Of a stretch of DNA of 64,000 nt, positions 1 to 11,079 are shown piece by piece. The DNA is from Mesodorylaimus sp. YZB2_4. Lineage: Eukaryota; Nematoda; Enoplea; Dorylaimida; Dorylaimidae. How positions within the stretch are numbered: the first letter of the stretch is position 1; each line of letters starts with the position of its first letter. The notes beneath the pieces are model-generated. The model had not been told where the DNA came from and made no database searches. It saw only the letters and a program-made list of their open reading frames with translations. The stretch covers positions 868,001 to 932,000 of the forward strand of contig JASANH010000523.1 of the NCBI GenBank assembly GCA_030248295.1. The letters run 5' to 3'. The position numbers and the translations under genes are program-made.

Positions 1-1040
1 TTAAAGCCCCAGATATTGTACGTGCTACGGGAGGCCAAATGCTGAGAGTGCCGCGAGGGGGATGTGGGCGTGCGCTACGCCAAGGTCAGTGCTAACCAAA
101 CCAACTGCAGCAACCCGATGATGTGATGTCGTGTGCAGTCGGTCCCGAATTACTTAGATATTTTGACGCCTGATGCCACGGTGGGCACTTGCAACAGGAC
201 CATACTTCACTGTGAAACAATCCTAACGGTTACAGTACATACTGTATCTATAGTATAGTACTGATCAAAGTCTGCACTCGTCTTCGGCCCCTCTTTAAGT
301 ACACTCATTTTCAATTCGATATTGCCCACCGCCACTCTGATTTTGCTTCTCGATCGCCTATTTGACCTTTGGTCCATTATGCTAGCGTCATCGGCCAGTT
401 ATTTACCCCCCTGCTCTTTTTGTGTCTGACAATGAGAAGTGGGAACTTCTGCATGCTATACTTTCTGCTTCACACTGCATTACAGCGCACTGACAATGCA
501 AGAACACAGACAGGTACAAATTGTGAAGACATCATAAATCGGGTGAAATCAAAGCAGATTTTTAGGAAGGCGCAAATTTCTCTTTATACTCTGGCCACAA
601 CATGCTGGTTTTTTGTGTTTTCATGTCTCCGCGTGCTTGTACCCTATTCGGCGCATGATAAACAAAATAACCTGGTAAAAGATGATGCCGACAATGAGAG
701 AAGTAGTCCTGCCTTTTTCATTTAGACGTTGATGGCTGACTTTCTTAAAAACACAGTAAATATTGTTAGGCTTATCACGTTCGAAAATAAACAAGCACTT
801 TCGTGGTTATACACACGATATGAGTAAGTTTACTAGCCGCGTTTACCGCAAGTCCTCAAGACAAAAGCAACAGGTTTTTCTTTTAATTTTTTTCGAATGA
901 TTGGAATTATAGATACGGGTACAGTGGGTGGTCACGCAAGAAGCAGCAGACCAATAACGGACTTCGATTGCCCTAATTTGTCATAATGAATGATTTGCAG
1001 TTGCTTCTGTATCGTTCTTCGTGTTCTAAAGAGTGCATTG
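1..1040. other. Left-edge region without a recognised gene
   Basis: I see no recognisable coding exon here. A 118-codon open frame at 369-725 contains two hydrophobic stretches but matches no family I know and has no convincing start or splice context. The most notable sequence is a spaced palindrome at 231-246, where TACAGTA and TACTGTA are separated by two bases. Homology with the right-hand MSP locus begins at about 1046. Confidence 0.5.
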
Positions 1041-1184
1041 AACACGCACAAGCCGTGATTGTGGCGAGCGCAGCCAGGAATGCGTGCCCAGTGTACAGTG
1101 CAATACGATCACTACTCATACCGCTTGTGAGCTTTTGTCGATATCGGTCGGTCGATTGGAGTCGAATCATTTCTTTGCTGCGAG

Positions 1185-1778
1185 ATGACCACCTCGAGTG
1201 AACAACGCGATGCTTGGATGAAGGACGTGCGTATCGAGCCGGCGGGCGGGTTGGCGTTGAGCGACGAGAACCAGGCGAGAGTAGTGATCGTCAACGACAG
1301 CAGCCGCGACTTGGCCTTCAAGCTGCGGACGACGCGCATCCTGGACGTGAAGCCCGAACTCGGTGTGGGCATCGTGCGAGCCAACGGAGGCAAGGCTGAT
1401 TTCGGAGTTGACTTCAAGGCCATACCCGGGGCTCGACCATTCCACGAACAAGACCGCATCACTGTCCTCATGCAAGAGTGTCCGACCGAGGTCAAAGTAA
1501 GTCGCTGTCCAATTTCGACCGATCTACACTGTGTATGTGCTCATTTTCAGTCAGCGGCTCAGTACTGGAAGGAGCATCAACCGAATCAGGCTCAGCGTTT
1601 CGTGATCCCGTTAAAGGCCCTCAAGTCGAAGAAATCGGTTTCGAGCGAAGCGGGCGAAACGAAAGAGGACGAAGACGAAGAAAGCGAAGAAAGCGAGGAA
1701 AGCGAAGAAAGCGAAGAGGAAGAGGAAGACGAAAGCGAAAGCGAAAGCGGAAGTGAAACTGAAAGCGAGGACGAGTGA
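1185..1778 (+). CDS. MSP-domain protein with acidic serine/glutamate tail (copy 1)
   Basis: Two exons, 1185-1496 and 1551-1778, joined across a 54-bp GTAAGT...TTTCAG intron, give 179 residues. Residues about 12-135 have the character of a major-sperm-protein/VAP-type beta-sandwich: an N-terminal IEP segment, a VVIVNDSSRDLAFKLRTT strand pair, and a DRITVLMQ strand. In known families this fold binds FFAT-type partners or self-assembles. The C-terminal 45 residues are almost wholly E, S and D (ESEESEE repeats), an unstructured acidic tail. No membrane anchor is visible, so it is probably soluble and not a VAP-type tethered protein. The intron is a multiple of three and has no in-frame stop, so intron retention would add 18 residues. 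A second copy lies inverted at 18489-19064. The start is the first ATG shared by both copies. Confidence 0.8.
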   Translation: MTTSSEQRDAWMKDVRIEPAGGLALSDENQARVVIVNDSSRDLAFKLRTTRILDVKPELGVGIVRANGGKADFGVDFKAIPGARPFHEQDRITVLMQECPTEVKVSRCPISTDLHCVCAHFQSAAQYWKEHQPNQAQRFVIPLKALKSKKSVSSEAGETKEDEDEESEESEESEESEEEEEDESESESGSETESEDE

Positions 1779-1984
1779 AGACGAGGTGATCGTGGTGATG
1801 CAATGATGACTCTGTAGGGTTCACTGGACGTGTGTACTTGGTATATGTGGCCCCCATGCTCACTTATAGCATGTTAATAACTCACCTCATCAAGCACCGG
1901 TATCCGCACTCATGGGTTAGTGAAGTGCACGAAATGGTTTGCCAGACCGAAAGTCGAACATGCATTGGTGCGCGCCTAACAGAA

Positions 1985-2230
1985 GAGGCCCAGGCTGGTC
2001 TTATCTCGGCCACGAGCCCGACATAGCCACCATGGTCTTTGTCGTAACTCTCGTCGAGGTCACACTTTAGCGAAGCAATGTGATCGATGTGGACGATGGT
2101 GACCACTCAGCCAGCTCCATGAGGAAAAAAGCTCCTGGTTGGAGCTACTTTTGTATGTTGACCGAAGACGTGGAGCTAACGATAAGTCAGATCAAGGCCC
2201 AACGGTGCCATATGCGTTCCGCCCATCTCG
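1985..2230 (+). pseudogene. Decayed copy of the small gene downstream of the MSP gene
   Basis: This segment aligns with 17889-18282 on the other strand, where two open segments follow the second MSP copy. Here the first segment (GHEPDIATMVFVVTLVEVTL) runs into a TAG caused by a small compensating indel. The TTTTGCAG that precedes the second segment in the other copy has become TTTTGTATG, and the frame beyond it diverges. The alignment of the flanks and the stop are seen directly. That the ancestor was a gene is inferred from the open frame kept in the other copy. Confidence 0.5.
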
Positions 2231-3017
2231 GAAACATTTGTCTGGGCGTCAACTCATGTATTCATCGCACATATTTGGTTTGACACCCTTCCATATTTGG
2301 TTGACGAAAACGGTTGCGGAGAAATCGTACCACCCAACTGCTGTCACACGACAGTCGGTCGGAAGTGTTGTGAGTCGAGTGCGTGCCTTTTGTTTTGCTC
2401 GAAGAAACGTGATGGACGATCCTGCAACTGCGTACGCCCTGCAGTTTATCTCTTACCCTTGCGGTGGGTGCCTTTCGGAGCTGACAATTGACAAAACGGC
2501 AAGACCGGATCGCCCATAAAAGGCACTTGTGATTGATGGCTTGCATCGTCTTTCGTCTTCTTGGAACGGTCTTGTCAGTCCGGACGCGATGGTGCTGGTA
2601 TTTAGCTTCTAACTCTTGAAGGCATCAGCCAGCATTCTCTTTTTGCTTTCCTATGACACTTATGTAGTGCATATTCTTTGTTGTTCGTCTGCCAGTCCGA
2701 CCTTCAAGGCATTGTTATGAAATGGGAGCAAAAGCGATCCCAACTCGTCAACTCGGTATTTGTGTTTGGGTGGGGCAAGGAGACAACGTATCAATCAGAT
2801 TCGCAACGGACGAACCGGTTATATGCCCGAGGCCAGTCGACTCGTATCGTCGCATACGTTTGTGTGGGTAACGGCCGACAGCGCCTAAAGGCCTTTTGAT
2901 TCTCTCAATCATCGCAGTAGGCCAGTGTGAAATACGTGCTCTCCAAGCCCCAGTTGGTGTTTTTCCTTTTTCCGTTTTCCATATCGAAAGCTTACGACAT
3001 AGCCCGTTTTGGACAAC
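2231..3017. other. Intergenic stretch before the antiporter
   Basis: No supported exon is visible. Open frames on both strands across 2260-2550 overlap each other and show no domain or splice structure. The stretch should hold the 5' region of the antiporter gene, but I do not see a clear TATA or initiator. Confidence 0.4.
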
Positions 3018-6000
3018 ATGACTAACTCGACGGGAGAGGGTGGTATTTTTAGTGGCAAGAGTGTCCTGGGCACCATGCTAGCCCAGTTCCTGGTTCAGGT
3101 AAGCTCATCGATTCGACTGATCACACGGAAAATGTGGACTAGTCAATTGATATGTTTTTTCAGGCAATCATCGTCATCGCTTTGAGCCGGCTGTTCGATG
3201 GTTTCCTACGTTTCTTACGTCAACCACGCGTGATCGCCGAAGTGATCAGTGGCATTTGCTTAGGGCCATCCGTGCTGGGACGCATTCCCGGCTTCACGAG
3301 CACTATCTTCCCAAAAGAGTCCATCGAGCCCTTGAAGTTGGTGGCAAACATCGGCCTGGTGCTCTACATGTTCCTGGTCGGGTTGGAGTTGGATCCTCGT
3401 TCCTTCTTCGCCAACATGCGAAATACTGCTTTGATCAGTTTGGCTGGCATGGTCATCCCGTTTGGTCTCGGTGTGGCCTTGTCGTGGGGTCTCTATTCTC
3501 AGCTGCTGGACTCGGACGCAACAGTCCCATTCAGCTCATTCTTGCTTTTTACGGGCGTGGCCATGTCCATCACGGTAAGTCACTTCAGGCATAACACGTA
3601 GTCCACTTTAGACTTTCGACACCATAATGAGAATACACTTTAGACAACATATTCAGCGTCTTATCTTTAGGCTTTTCCTGTCTTGGCGCGTATTCTCAGC
3701 GAAAGACGCCTTTTCGGAACCACTGTAGGTATGTAGCCGACAATGGGTTTGGGTGGGGTAAACCATTGAAAGAGGTGAGCAGGAAGTACCGTCGCTTGGG
3801 ACCACTTTGGCACTCGGGGGTAATTTTGTCAATGCCTCTTCACTGAGCGGCACCCTCAGCTCCTCACCAGAGCGGGTCGTGCTGCTTGTTTTGCCAACAA
3901 CAAACTCCCGTGTTTTACGATTCGCAAACGCTTCGTTCGATAATCACAGTTCAGCATCCAATTGCTGCCCAGAGCTCAAATCTTCTTCAACAAACATTGA
4001 TGGATCATTCCAGCTTATGATAAAAGCAAAAACCGGAAATGGCCCACCCCCGCCATGCTCAAGTGCTACATCTACTCCTTCAGCACCTCTTCAACAGCTT
4101 TTATTCAGCTTTTACAAAACGCTTTTTTCAGGCTCAATGACAATCTCATCGGCTGCCTTCGATGATGCGACTGCATGGTACGTATAAGCGTATTGTGTCC
4201 CCGCTGGAAATAACCACCCCAAGCCAGATCCACCTAAACACGGACCTGCTGTTGTCATTTTAAAGGACTTGCGAAAACTAGATCTCTTGACAAAAATTCC
4301 TCCGCGAATAAAAGATCGAACCCTATACTCTAAAAATGGTGTAGTCTAGGCTTTTCCCGAACTGACGTTCAGCCTGGCTCATGCAAGTATTCGATAAATT
4401 GATTACCACCAAGCCGGTTAAGTTGACAGCCTCACAGACTCATTCTGTCAGCACTTCCAGTTTTTGAGCATCATTCAAATTATAAAGCAACTGAAAAAGT
4501 TGTTTGTCTACACCAGATATACCCGAAAACATCACAGTTCTAGAATGAAAGGTCCTAACTTATTTTGGAGAGAAATGCACGTTCGTATCTGCATCTGTAC
4601 GTAGATCGTTTAAAAATGTGATCATTCAAAAATGCGTTTGAAACTTCATGGTCTTGGCCGCTACTGTTTGATTGCTGAGACGAACTGGACTTAGGTGGGC
4701 TTTCCAAAGGTCTTTTTAGAGTTTCCCGCGAAGTACAACAGCATGTTGCAATCCCTGTCATTTAAGTCCATTCGCCTTTGAGTAATGAAGCAGTCCTAAT
4801 CGATTTCCCGTTCAGTTATGGTGCTTTCCCGACTAGCCACTTCGAGCATGGGACTTGTGCGAGACATTAATCCGCTGTCAAAGTTCAAATCTACAGACTC
4901 GTTGCTTGGGCTGTTTGGCCTATCTTCCTGACTTCACGCTCCTTCCTCTCATCTCACGATCAGCGAGAAGTTTTCATGCTTACTTCCTTTTAGGTGCTTG
5001 CTGGCCCTGGTTCTCTCTATTATCAATGCCCAGAAGCAATTGACTGCTTTGTGGGTCTTTTTGACGATGCTGCTTTACGTGCTGATACTTCTGGCATTCG
5101 TGCGCTATCTCTTGGCCCTTTTCGTCCGCTTGACCATGCGATCACGCCGTTTTGCCACAGCCACCATCGGCCAGGGATTTCTCGCCTTCACGTTCGTCTT
5201 GATATTTATATCGGCCTGGATTACTGAATTCATTGGCGTTCACGCCATTTTTGGCGCCTTCCTGGTCGGCGTTATCATGCCGCGTGGGACGGGTATCGTG
5301 GTCAGTTTGACGGAAAAGATCGAGGATTTGGTGTCTATTGTCCTGCTTCCTCTGGTAAGTTACTGAGGGCGGTTTTCAATCGAGCAGAAACGAACTTGTG
5401 ATTTTAGTATTTTGCATCATCCGGTCTGAAAACGCACATCGGCGTGTTGAACGATGGCATAACCTGGGCTTGGCTCATTGCCGTTGTGCTGGTGGCTTGC
5501 ATAGGCAAAGTTTGTGGCTGCATGTTCGCTGCCAAATTGTCCAAGCTGTCGTGGCGTGAATCACTGAGCATCGGAATTCTGATGAATACGAAAGGGTAAA
5601 CTGACCGTGAGCTTTGATGATCGCCTACTGTGGATACCCTTGTCTTCAGGTTGGTAGAATTGATTGTACTGAACATTGGATTGGACGCAGGTGTTATCAA
5701 TGACCGCATCTTCGCTGTGATGGTGGTCATGTGTCTGGTGACCACTTTCATGACCTCGCCACTCATTTCGGTCGTCTATCCCAAGCGCCATCAAGTCTCA
5801 GTGGAGGATGCGTTGCGAGCTCGAGCTAAGAAAGCTTTCGATAAAGACGATGCGCAGGCCCAAGATGAGCAATGGCTGAGTGATAAGTTCAACATGTTGG
5901 CCTGCGTCGATCGCATGGAGCAAGTACCGTCCGTGGTTGGTTTGGCCAGCAAGTTCCAACTGCACCCGAACCACACGGGCGGCTTTGACGGAACCCCTTT

Positions 6001-7258
6001 CATATTCAATGTCCTCCGTCTGATGGAAGCAAGCGAACGGTCGTCCACGCTTTTCTACGCTTCGTCTACTCCAGGAATATCGCCAGCTCAGAACGACCCT
6101 GTTCTGCAGATGATGAGTCTGTTCAGTCGTCTGCTAAAGATCACTGCTAAGTGCTTTTACGCCGTGGCTCCTGTTGACGCCTACATCGAGGAAGTGGAGA
6201 GGATCACCAGCACGGAACACTGCGACCTATTATTAATGACGGTCAATGTTGACGGTAGAGATCCCATGGTCGAGACAGTCCTTAAATCGAGCATTTCTGG
6301 TTTAGAGCCAGCTCTTTACGTCGATCGCAAACGTGCAGTTGAAACTGAGGTCATCGCATACTCGCCACTTTCACCTAACAGTGCCATGAATGACGCATTC
6401 GCCAATTTGCAACCTTCGGGGCCTGGATCCGATAGTTTTACTGTCTTGGTGCCTTTCCAAGGTGGTCGCATGGATCGCAAAGCTCTGAAGGTGGCGCTCC
6501 GGCTCAGTTTGCATCGCGGTGTCCATTTGACCGTCTTGCACGTAACGGTGGTCGACAAAACTCAATCAGGGGAAGCCGCAGTTGCGTCCCAATCGGAGGG
6601 CAAGAAACACGGGGCCATATCCTTCATTAGCAACAAACTTCATTCTGATACTTCTGCAAAGGTACGTGAGTACTTTAGGGTTTCTGCCACCGTAGATGTC
6701 AGTGGGAAGTGAGCGACTAGCCCTAGGAAGTGCCCATTTCAGAAGGAGCAGCATGACCTAATAATTTCTCGCTTTCAGGGCCTGGTGGACTACGATTCCG
6801 AAATCATAGCTGAAGCCAAACGGCAATCTATGGATCGACCTCAGTCCGTCCTTTTCCGCACAGTTACAACAACAAATGTGGTGGATTGCGTCATCGGCGA
6901 ATGCAAGCAACACACTTTTGACTTAGTCGTCTTGAGCCACAGTACAGACCTTTTATCAACGGGGCAAACGCATAGCAACATCACCGAAAGACGCCAAAAA
7001 CGTAGCGGAACCAACGAATTTTCGGGTAACTGTGAAGGAGGCACGTCCACGTCCGTTTCTAGAAAGCTGAGCAGCGATCTGTTTTCACGTTCGTCCGTTC
7101 GGAGCTCAGGACGGAAGCTTACTTTGGCGGGGTGGGGCTGGCCTTCGACCAAGGAAACCCTGTTGGGTGTGGTCGGTTATCGTCTCCTGCAAAGCACTGA
7201 AGCGTCCTTATTGGTGATTGGTCAATCCAGTTCGAGTGCTGAGATCATTCGTATGTGA
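3018..7258 (+). CDS. CPA2 (KHA1/CHX-type) monovalent cation/H+ antiporter
   Basis: Eight exons fit together in phase: 3018-3098, 3164-3574, 3671-3728, 4132-4177, 4994-5354, 5408-5595, 5650-6661 and 6779-7258. They give 878 residues, close to plant CHX and yeast KHA1 proteins. The first half is a Na+/H+ exchanger domain of about 12 helices with typical CPA2 motifs: [17 protein letters not shown] near residue 50, [37 protein letters not shown] (the conserved Asp pair), [11 protein letters not shown] and [20 protein letters not shown]. The soluble C-terminal half resembles the paired universal-stress-like region of CHX proteins ([28 protein letters not shown]). The likely role is K+ or Na+ exchange for protons at an internal or plasma membrane. 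Animals normally carry NHE and NHA types, so this class is unexpected. Eight introns argue against bacterial contamination. Confidence 0.9.
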
Positions 7259-7710
7259 TGAGAGGATAGACCTAGCGATATTAGGCAATCGCGTATTTTA
7301 GATTAATAATCGTGCAGGATAGTGAGTGACTGATCGAAACAGCTCTCCTATGTTCAATTTCTTCGCCTCTTATCTATGATTTTTCTGATTCGGAATGTCT
7401 TTTACAAGAATATGAAACAGAATCACTCACTTTGAGAAAATCGTGTGCGTTGTTTCGGCTTATTTATTTGACTCCTTAGCTCTGAGATGCAAAGCGTACA
7501 CATGTGTGTCTTTTGAGTCGTGGTCTTTATTTCTACTCTTTGGCAAGATTCTGCCTGGCGATTTGACTTTTCTGCCCCTGTGCCGCAGATGTGGTCTTTG
7601 GGTTTTTCTGCTTGAATTTGCAGCCAAACCGAAGCTAGGAAGTGGCAGCCCGGAAGTTCAAGGACTAATTACTGATGGTTGTATGCGGCGGTTCTCCAGA
7701 GTTTACTGAC
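7259..7710. other. Antiporter 3' flank, no gene seen
   Basis: The sequence downstream of the antiporter stop is AT-rich and then mixed. An open frame at 7443-7709 is cysteine-rich in translation but has no recognisable domain or splice signals. I see no supported gene. Confidence 0.4.
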
Positions 7711-8210
7711 CTAGGGCGCAGCCTCGGTACCCAAGTACCACAGCTGATCTTTCCTTCCATCACTCGATCCAGGGCTGAGATAGTCGTGTCGGTGCTCACC
7801 GCTAATCCAAAAACCTCGTCTTATTCCAACGTGGCTCGAGTATTTAGGAAATGAGGGCACGGCCACGACGATACCCGCCGATAAAGTAAGCCGATAGAAC
7901 TCACCCACTTCGGTCAACTCTGGGTGATTCAGTTCGTGGTAAGAGCTGTGCCTCAAATACAGCAGAGGACAGATGTATGTACAGTTACCAGGCTCTCAAT
8001 CAGTTGCGGCTTGCATCCAAGCCCAGCGTCGATACACCTGAACTTTCCCACCGTACCCAGGCTACAGAACCATAATTTTGAGCATACGATCTGCGAGGGA
8101 TTGCTGACCATCCACCAGAGCACGCGCGGGAACAGATGCCACTCGTTGACTTTCAGATCCACGAAGTCGCTGAAAAACTCGCGAATGATCCCAAAGTGCC
8201 AACTTGCCAT
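7711..8210 (-). CDS. Doubtful small gene, family not recognised
   Basis: On the minus strand an ATG at 8210 opens a frame rich in W, F and V (WHFGIIREFFSDFVDLK, WWMVSNPSQ). It ends near 7960, where a GTAACT...GCACAG stretch of about 46 bp could be a very short intron. A second open segment then runs to a stop at 7711 with a composition that looks coding (VGEFYRLTLSAGIVVAVPS). The phase across the proposed intron does not join cleanly, so this may be a decayed gene. I recognise no family. Confidence 0.25.
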
Positions 8211-9040
8211 TCTTGCGACGGTCTAGAATTGCTCGCGGGCCTCCTTGAATTGCTAGCGCAGGAGCCCGTCATCAGAAGCGTCTAATGATGCATTCAAGCA
8301 TTTCAGCCTGAGGTCAGAGCGCACTTGACATCCTGGAACCACAGAAACGACTCAAATATACATTTCAAGGAGAGCAAATAATTTGATCGTGAGCTAGCCT
8401 TGTTCTAGTGCCCTTCCAACGCTCTCTGCGACACATTGACTTTGAGCATGCCTATACTGTAGCTCACCACAGTTTTGTGACCGTAAGCTTAGTTATCTGA
8501 GGCAACGGATTGTCGCCATATACGATTCAATTGTAGGCCTTTTTCGGTTTCTGAGTCGCTGGGTACTCAACTCAAGAGTTCGAGTGGCCGGATGCAGAAT
8601 ATGTTCGCGGGGACAGCACAGACCAAATCTCACGGCAACACGCGCTGACAATGGTGAGAAGCAATGGTAGTGCAACACGGTCACAAGTGGCGTACAGTTT
8701 TTTTCTTCTCACCAAACAAGCCATCGTGAATGTGAGGCTTAACCATCGTAGCTAACGTTAGAAGCACGACGACTATGAAAATCTCGGTCTCTCTCTAGGC
8801 AGATCTGCGATACTTACGAGTCTGGATGAGTCGCGAGGACACGAGGTTAGGTGCAGATATCTTCCAGCCCAAAACTGCATTTTGTTAAGTACCGGTATAT
8901 GTCGTATTTATATTGGCTTTACTCGCACAGCAAGATGTACTCGTGACTGCTCGTAAGCAGCATTACAAAGTTCATAAAGTTAATGCACGCCTTGACAGTG
9001 TTTACTTTTGAGCCCTTCGACTTGGTTGCTTGCTGTATCA
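8211..9040. other. Intergenic, nothing recognised
   Basis: I see no exon, RNA gene or repeat match to elsewhere in the window. One ACTGTA motif lies near 8456. The choline kinase gene ends just to the right, so its 3' untranslated region and poly(A) site should fall here. Confidence 0.4.
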
Positions 9041-10661
9041 TCATGCAGAACCGTTTTTGATACCGCGCGGTGAACGCGGGCTCGTATGCACACTCCCGCT
9101 GGGTATGCAGTTATCTGGCAACAGTCTGAGTAAATCGGATTTCAAGAGATAGTAGAGCTCGAGCCGACATTGAGCGTATTCCTGAAAAAAAGATTCATTA
9201 TGAAAAAGTAGGACTGCAGGAGATAACGCGACAGCAGGCGCGCAGTCCCAACTCACCGTGTAGCCGAATTGCACTGGCGATGTCTGAGCCAATAGCAATG
9301 CCCAAACCCCCCAGAAGAAATGTGAAACGGGTACGAATGACTTCACTTCATCCAACAGTTCCCGCACGTCATCCGAGAGGATAAATACTGGCGAGTGCGG
9401 GGAAATGCCGTCAGCATAGCAACGGTCCTTTGCTATCTCATCGAGGTAACTCTCCGCAAAAATTAACTGTGCTTTCTCGGACGGGTAATATTCTTGTACG
9501 GACAGAAAGTAAGGGTGTTCATCGTTTGCGTGGTAGTCGAAGGTCCACTCACAAAAGTGATTAGCGACATCGAATGCTCTGAAATATACTATTTTCCCAC
9601 CATGGGATATCGACCCCGTTTCACGACAGCCCTCACCTGTAATTATAGCTTGCGTACTCATAATCAATTATTCCAAAATCAGCAGTTTCCAAGCTTTCGT
9701 CTACGTCGCGCAGAAGTACGTTGCCTGAAGAGAGAAAGAAAAAAGGGTTCAGTACGGCTGACCCCTTGTGATACTACGAATGACACTTACCTTCCTGGAA
9801 ATCGTTGTGGCAGAACACAATGGGTGAGGAAGAGTGTTCAATACATCTGACAACCAACTCGATCTCCTCTTCCAATTGATCCAACGACAGCACCTTGTCC
9901 AGCCGCGATGACCTGGCAACCACAACCGAGGTCATATCCTTACTTTTGTATATGGCTCTTATTTGTTCCATCCACCTACAAAGGGTTTACCTAAGTGTTT
10001 TACAGTGCCTTCAGTAAGCCTCCCCTACTTTCTCATAGAATCTCTCAAGTAATCTGGCCTTTTGCTTATGGGCATCGATAGCTGATGGATTTGTGCCAAA
10101 ATACGAGCGATATTGGCCGAGACGACAGGATTTCTAATTTCCTGCGTTTTCAATGCCCTCGAGTGAATGTATTCTTCTAATCTGCCATCCGCGAACACAC
10201 CGTACAACTTAGGGCCGAGTTTTCGTTCGGACAATAGTGTGAAAACAACGCTTTCCTCCAAGACGTGATTCTCCGTGTTCGGGTTGAAGTAAATTCGAAC
10301 CAATACTTCGTTCGGAATGCTGTGATCGGCAAATCCGACCCTTTTAGCGCTGCAATTATTGATGATCCCGCTGGTGTTATGAGTGGTCGGCAAGGCGCAC
10401 AGGAAGAGGACGTTGCTGGTGCCGCCTCTGGAAGTGCAAATCCATATCAAATTTCCGAGCTGCCTCTTCTTGACAATCGCTACTCCCCACGAGCACTCAC
10501 CTCAAATGTTGTATCTTCAAATCCTCGACTCGAATCCTGTTCCAAGCTCCCCCAACGAAATCCGCGCAAAGAGCATGAATTTTTTGGCGAACCTGGGATG
10601 TTATTTCCAAGTGCGAAGAACGGCTAAGCTGCCGAAGCATCTCCTTTAATGAAGTCGCCAT
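9041..10661 (-). CDS. Choline/ethanolamine kinase
   Basis: Six exons join in phase, in transcript order 10661-10501, 10427-10029, 9975-9791, 9724-9637, 9578-9257 and 9181-9041, giving 431 residues. The family phosphorylates choline (or ethanolamine) with ATP in the cytosol, the first step of the CDP-choline pathway to phosphatidylcholine. Diagnostic pieces are the N-terminal FVGGAWNRIRVEDL segment, RGGTSNVLFLCALP (nucleotide loop), ERKLGPKLYGVFADGRLEEY, the Brenner phosphotransferase motif HNDFQEGN, and IDYEYASYNYRAFDVANHF (the choline kinase motif with the Mg-binding Asp). The C-terminus FGYTEYAQCRLELYY also matches the family. Relative to typical members, about 17 residues (INNCSAKRVGFADHSIP) are inserted between the nucleotide loop and the VLVRIY strand. 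All catalytic residues I can check are present. Confidence 0.93.
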
Positions 10662-11079
10662 TGTGGCTTTCTGTAACTGGCAGTAAGAGCAGCCCGCTAT
10701 GAGGCGCGCTCGACGGCAGAGCGGCTAGTATAATAATAAGCCGCGTACAATACGCTCTCGACGAGGCAGGTGAGACCACGCAGAAACTAAGGCTTATCAC
10801 CACGAGCATCAGATAAGATACAGCCAAGAAGACACCAAAGGAACGATGGGCATTCCACAGACACTACGCACCTCCTAATAAAGAAGATAAGAGATAATAA
10901 AGCCGAGGACACACGATCACCAAACAATAAAAGCAGCGCATCGGTCGCCCCACTAGTTCGTTTATCAAAAAAGGTTGCCACGGAAATGCACCCAAACATA
11001 GGAAAAAATTTGCAAATCAGCGAAAAATCTCAATCGAACAAAAAACTGAAAGACAAATCGTTATCATGACCGCGTGACG
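10662..11079. other. Short spacer between two minus-strand genes
   Basis: This 418-bp spacer holds the 3' end of the PTP-like gene and the promoter of the choline kinase gene, both read leftward. It is A-rich with several ATAATAA runs. I see no exon and no clear TATA box at a convincing distance. Confidence 0.4.

Larger units (their letters stand above)
1046..2230 (+). repeat. Left arm of a 1.2-kb inverted duplication
   Basis: The sequence from about 1046 to 2230 is found again in reverse complement at about 17990-19203. The arms include the MSP gene, roughly 140 bp upstream of its ATG and 450 bp downstream. Exonic identity is much higher than flanking identity, and the flanks carry several indels. 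The 16-kb space between the arms holds the antiporter, choline kinase, PTP-like and RAD17 genes. Confidence 0.75.

Noticed and set aside
10464..10500. 37-bp intron in choline kinase with exon continuing from 10463
   Set aside because: An acceptor at 10428 gives a normal 73-bp intron and directly restores the RGGTSN motif in phase.
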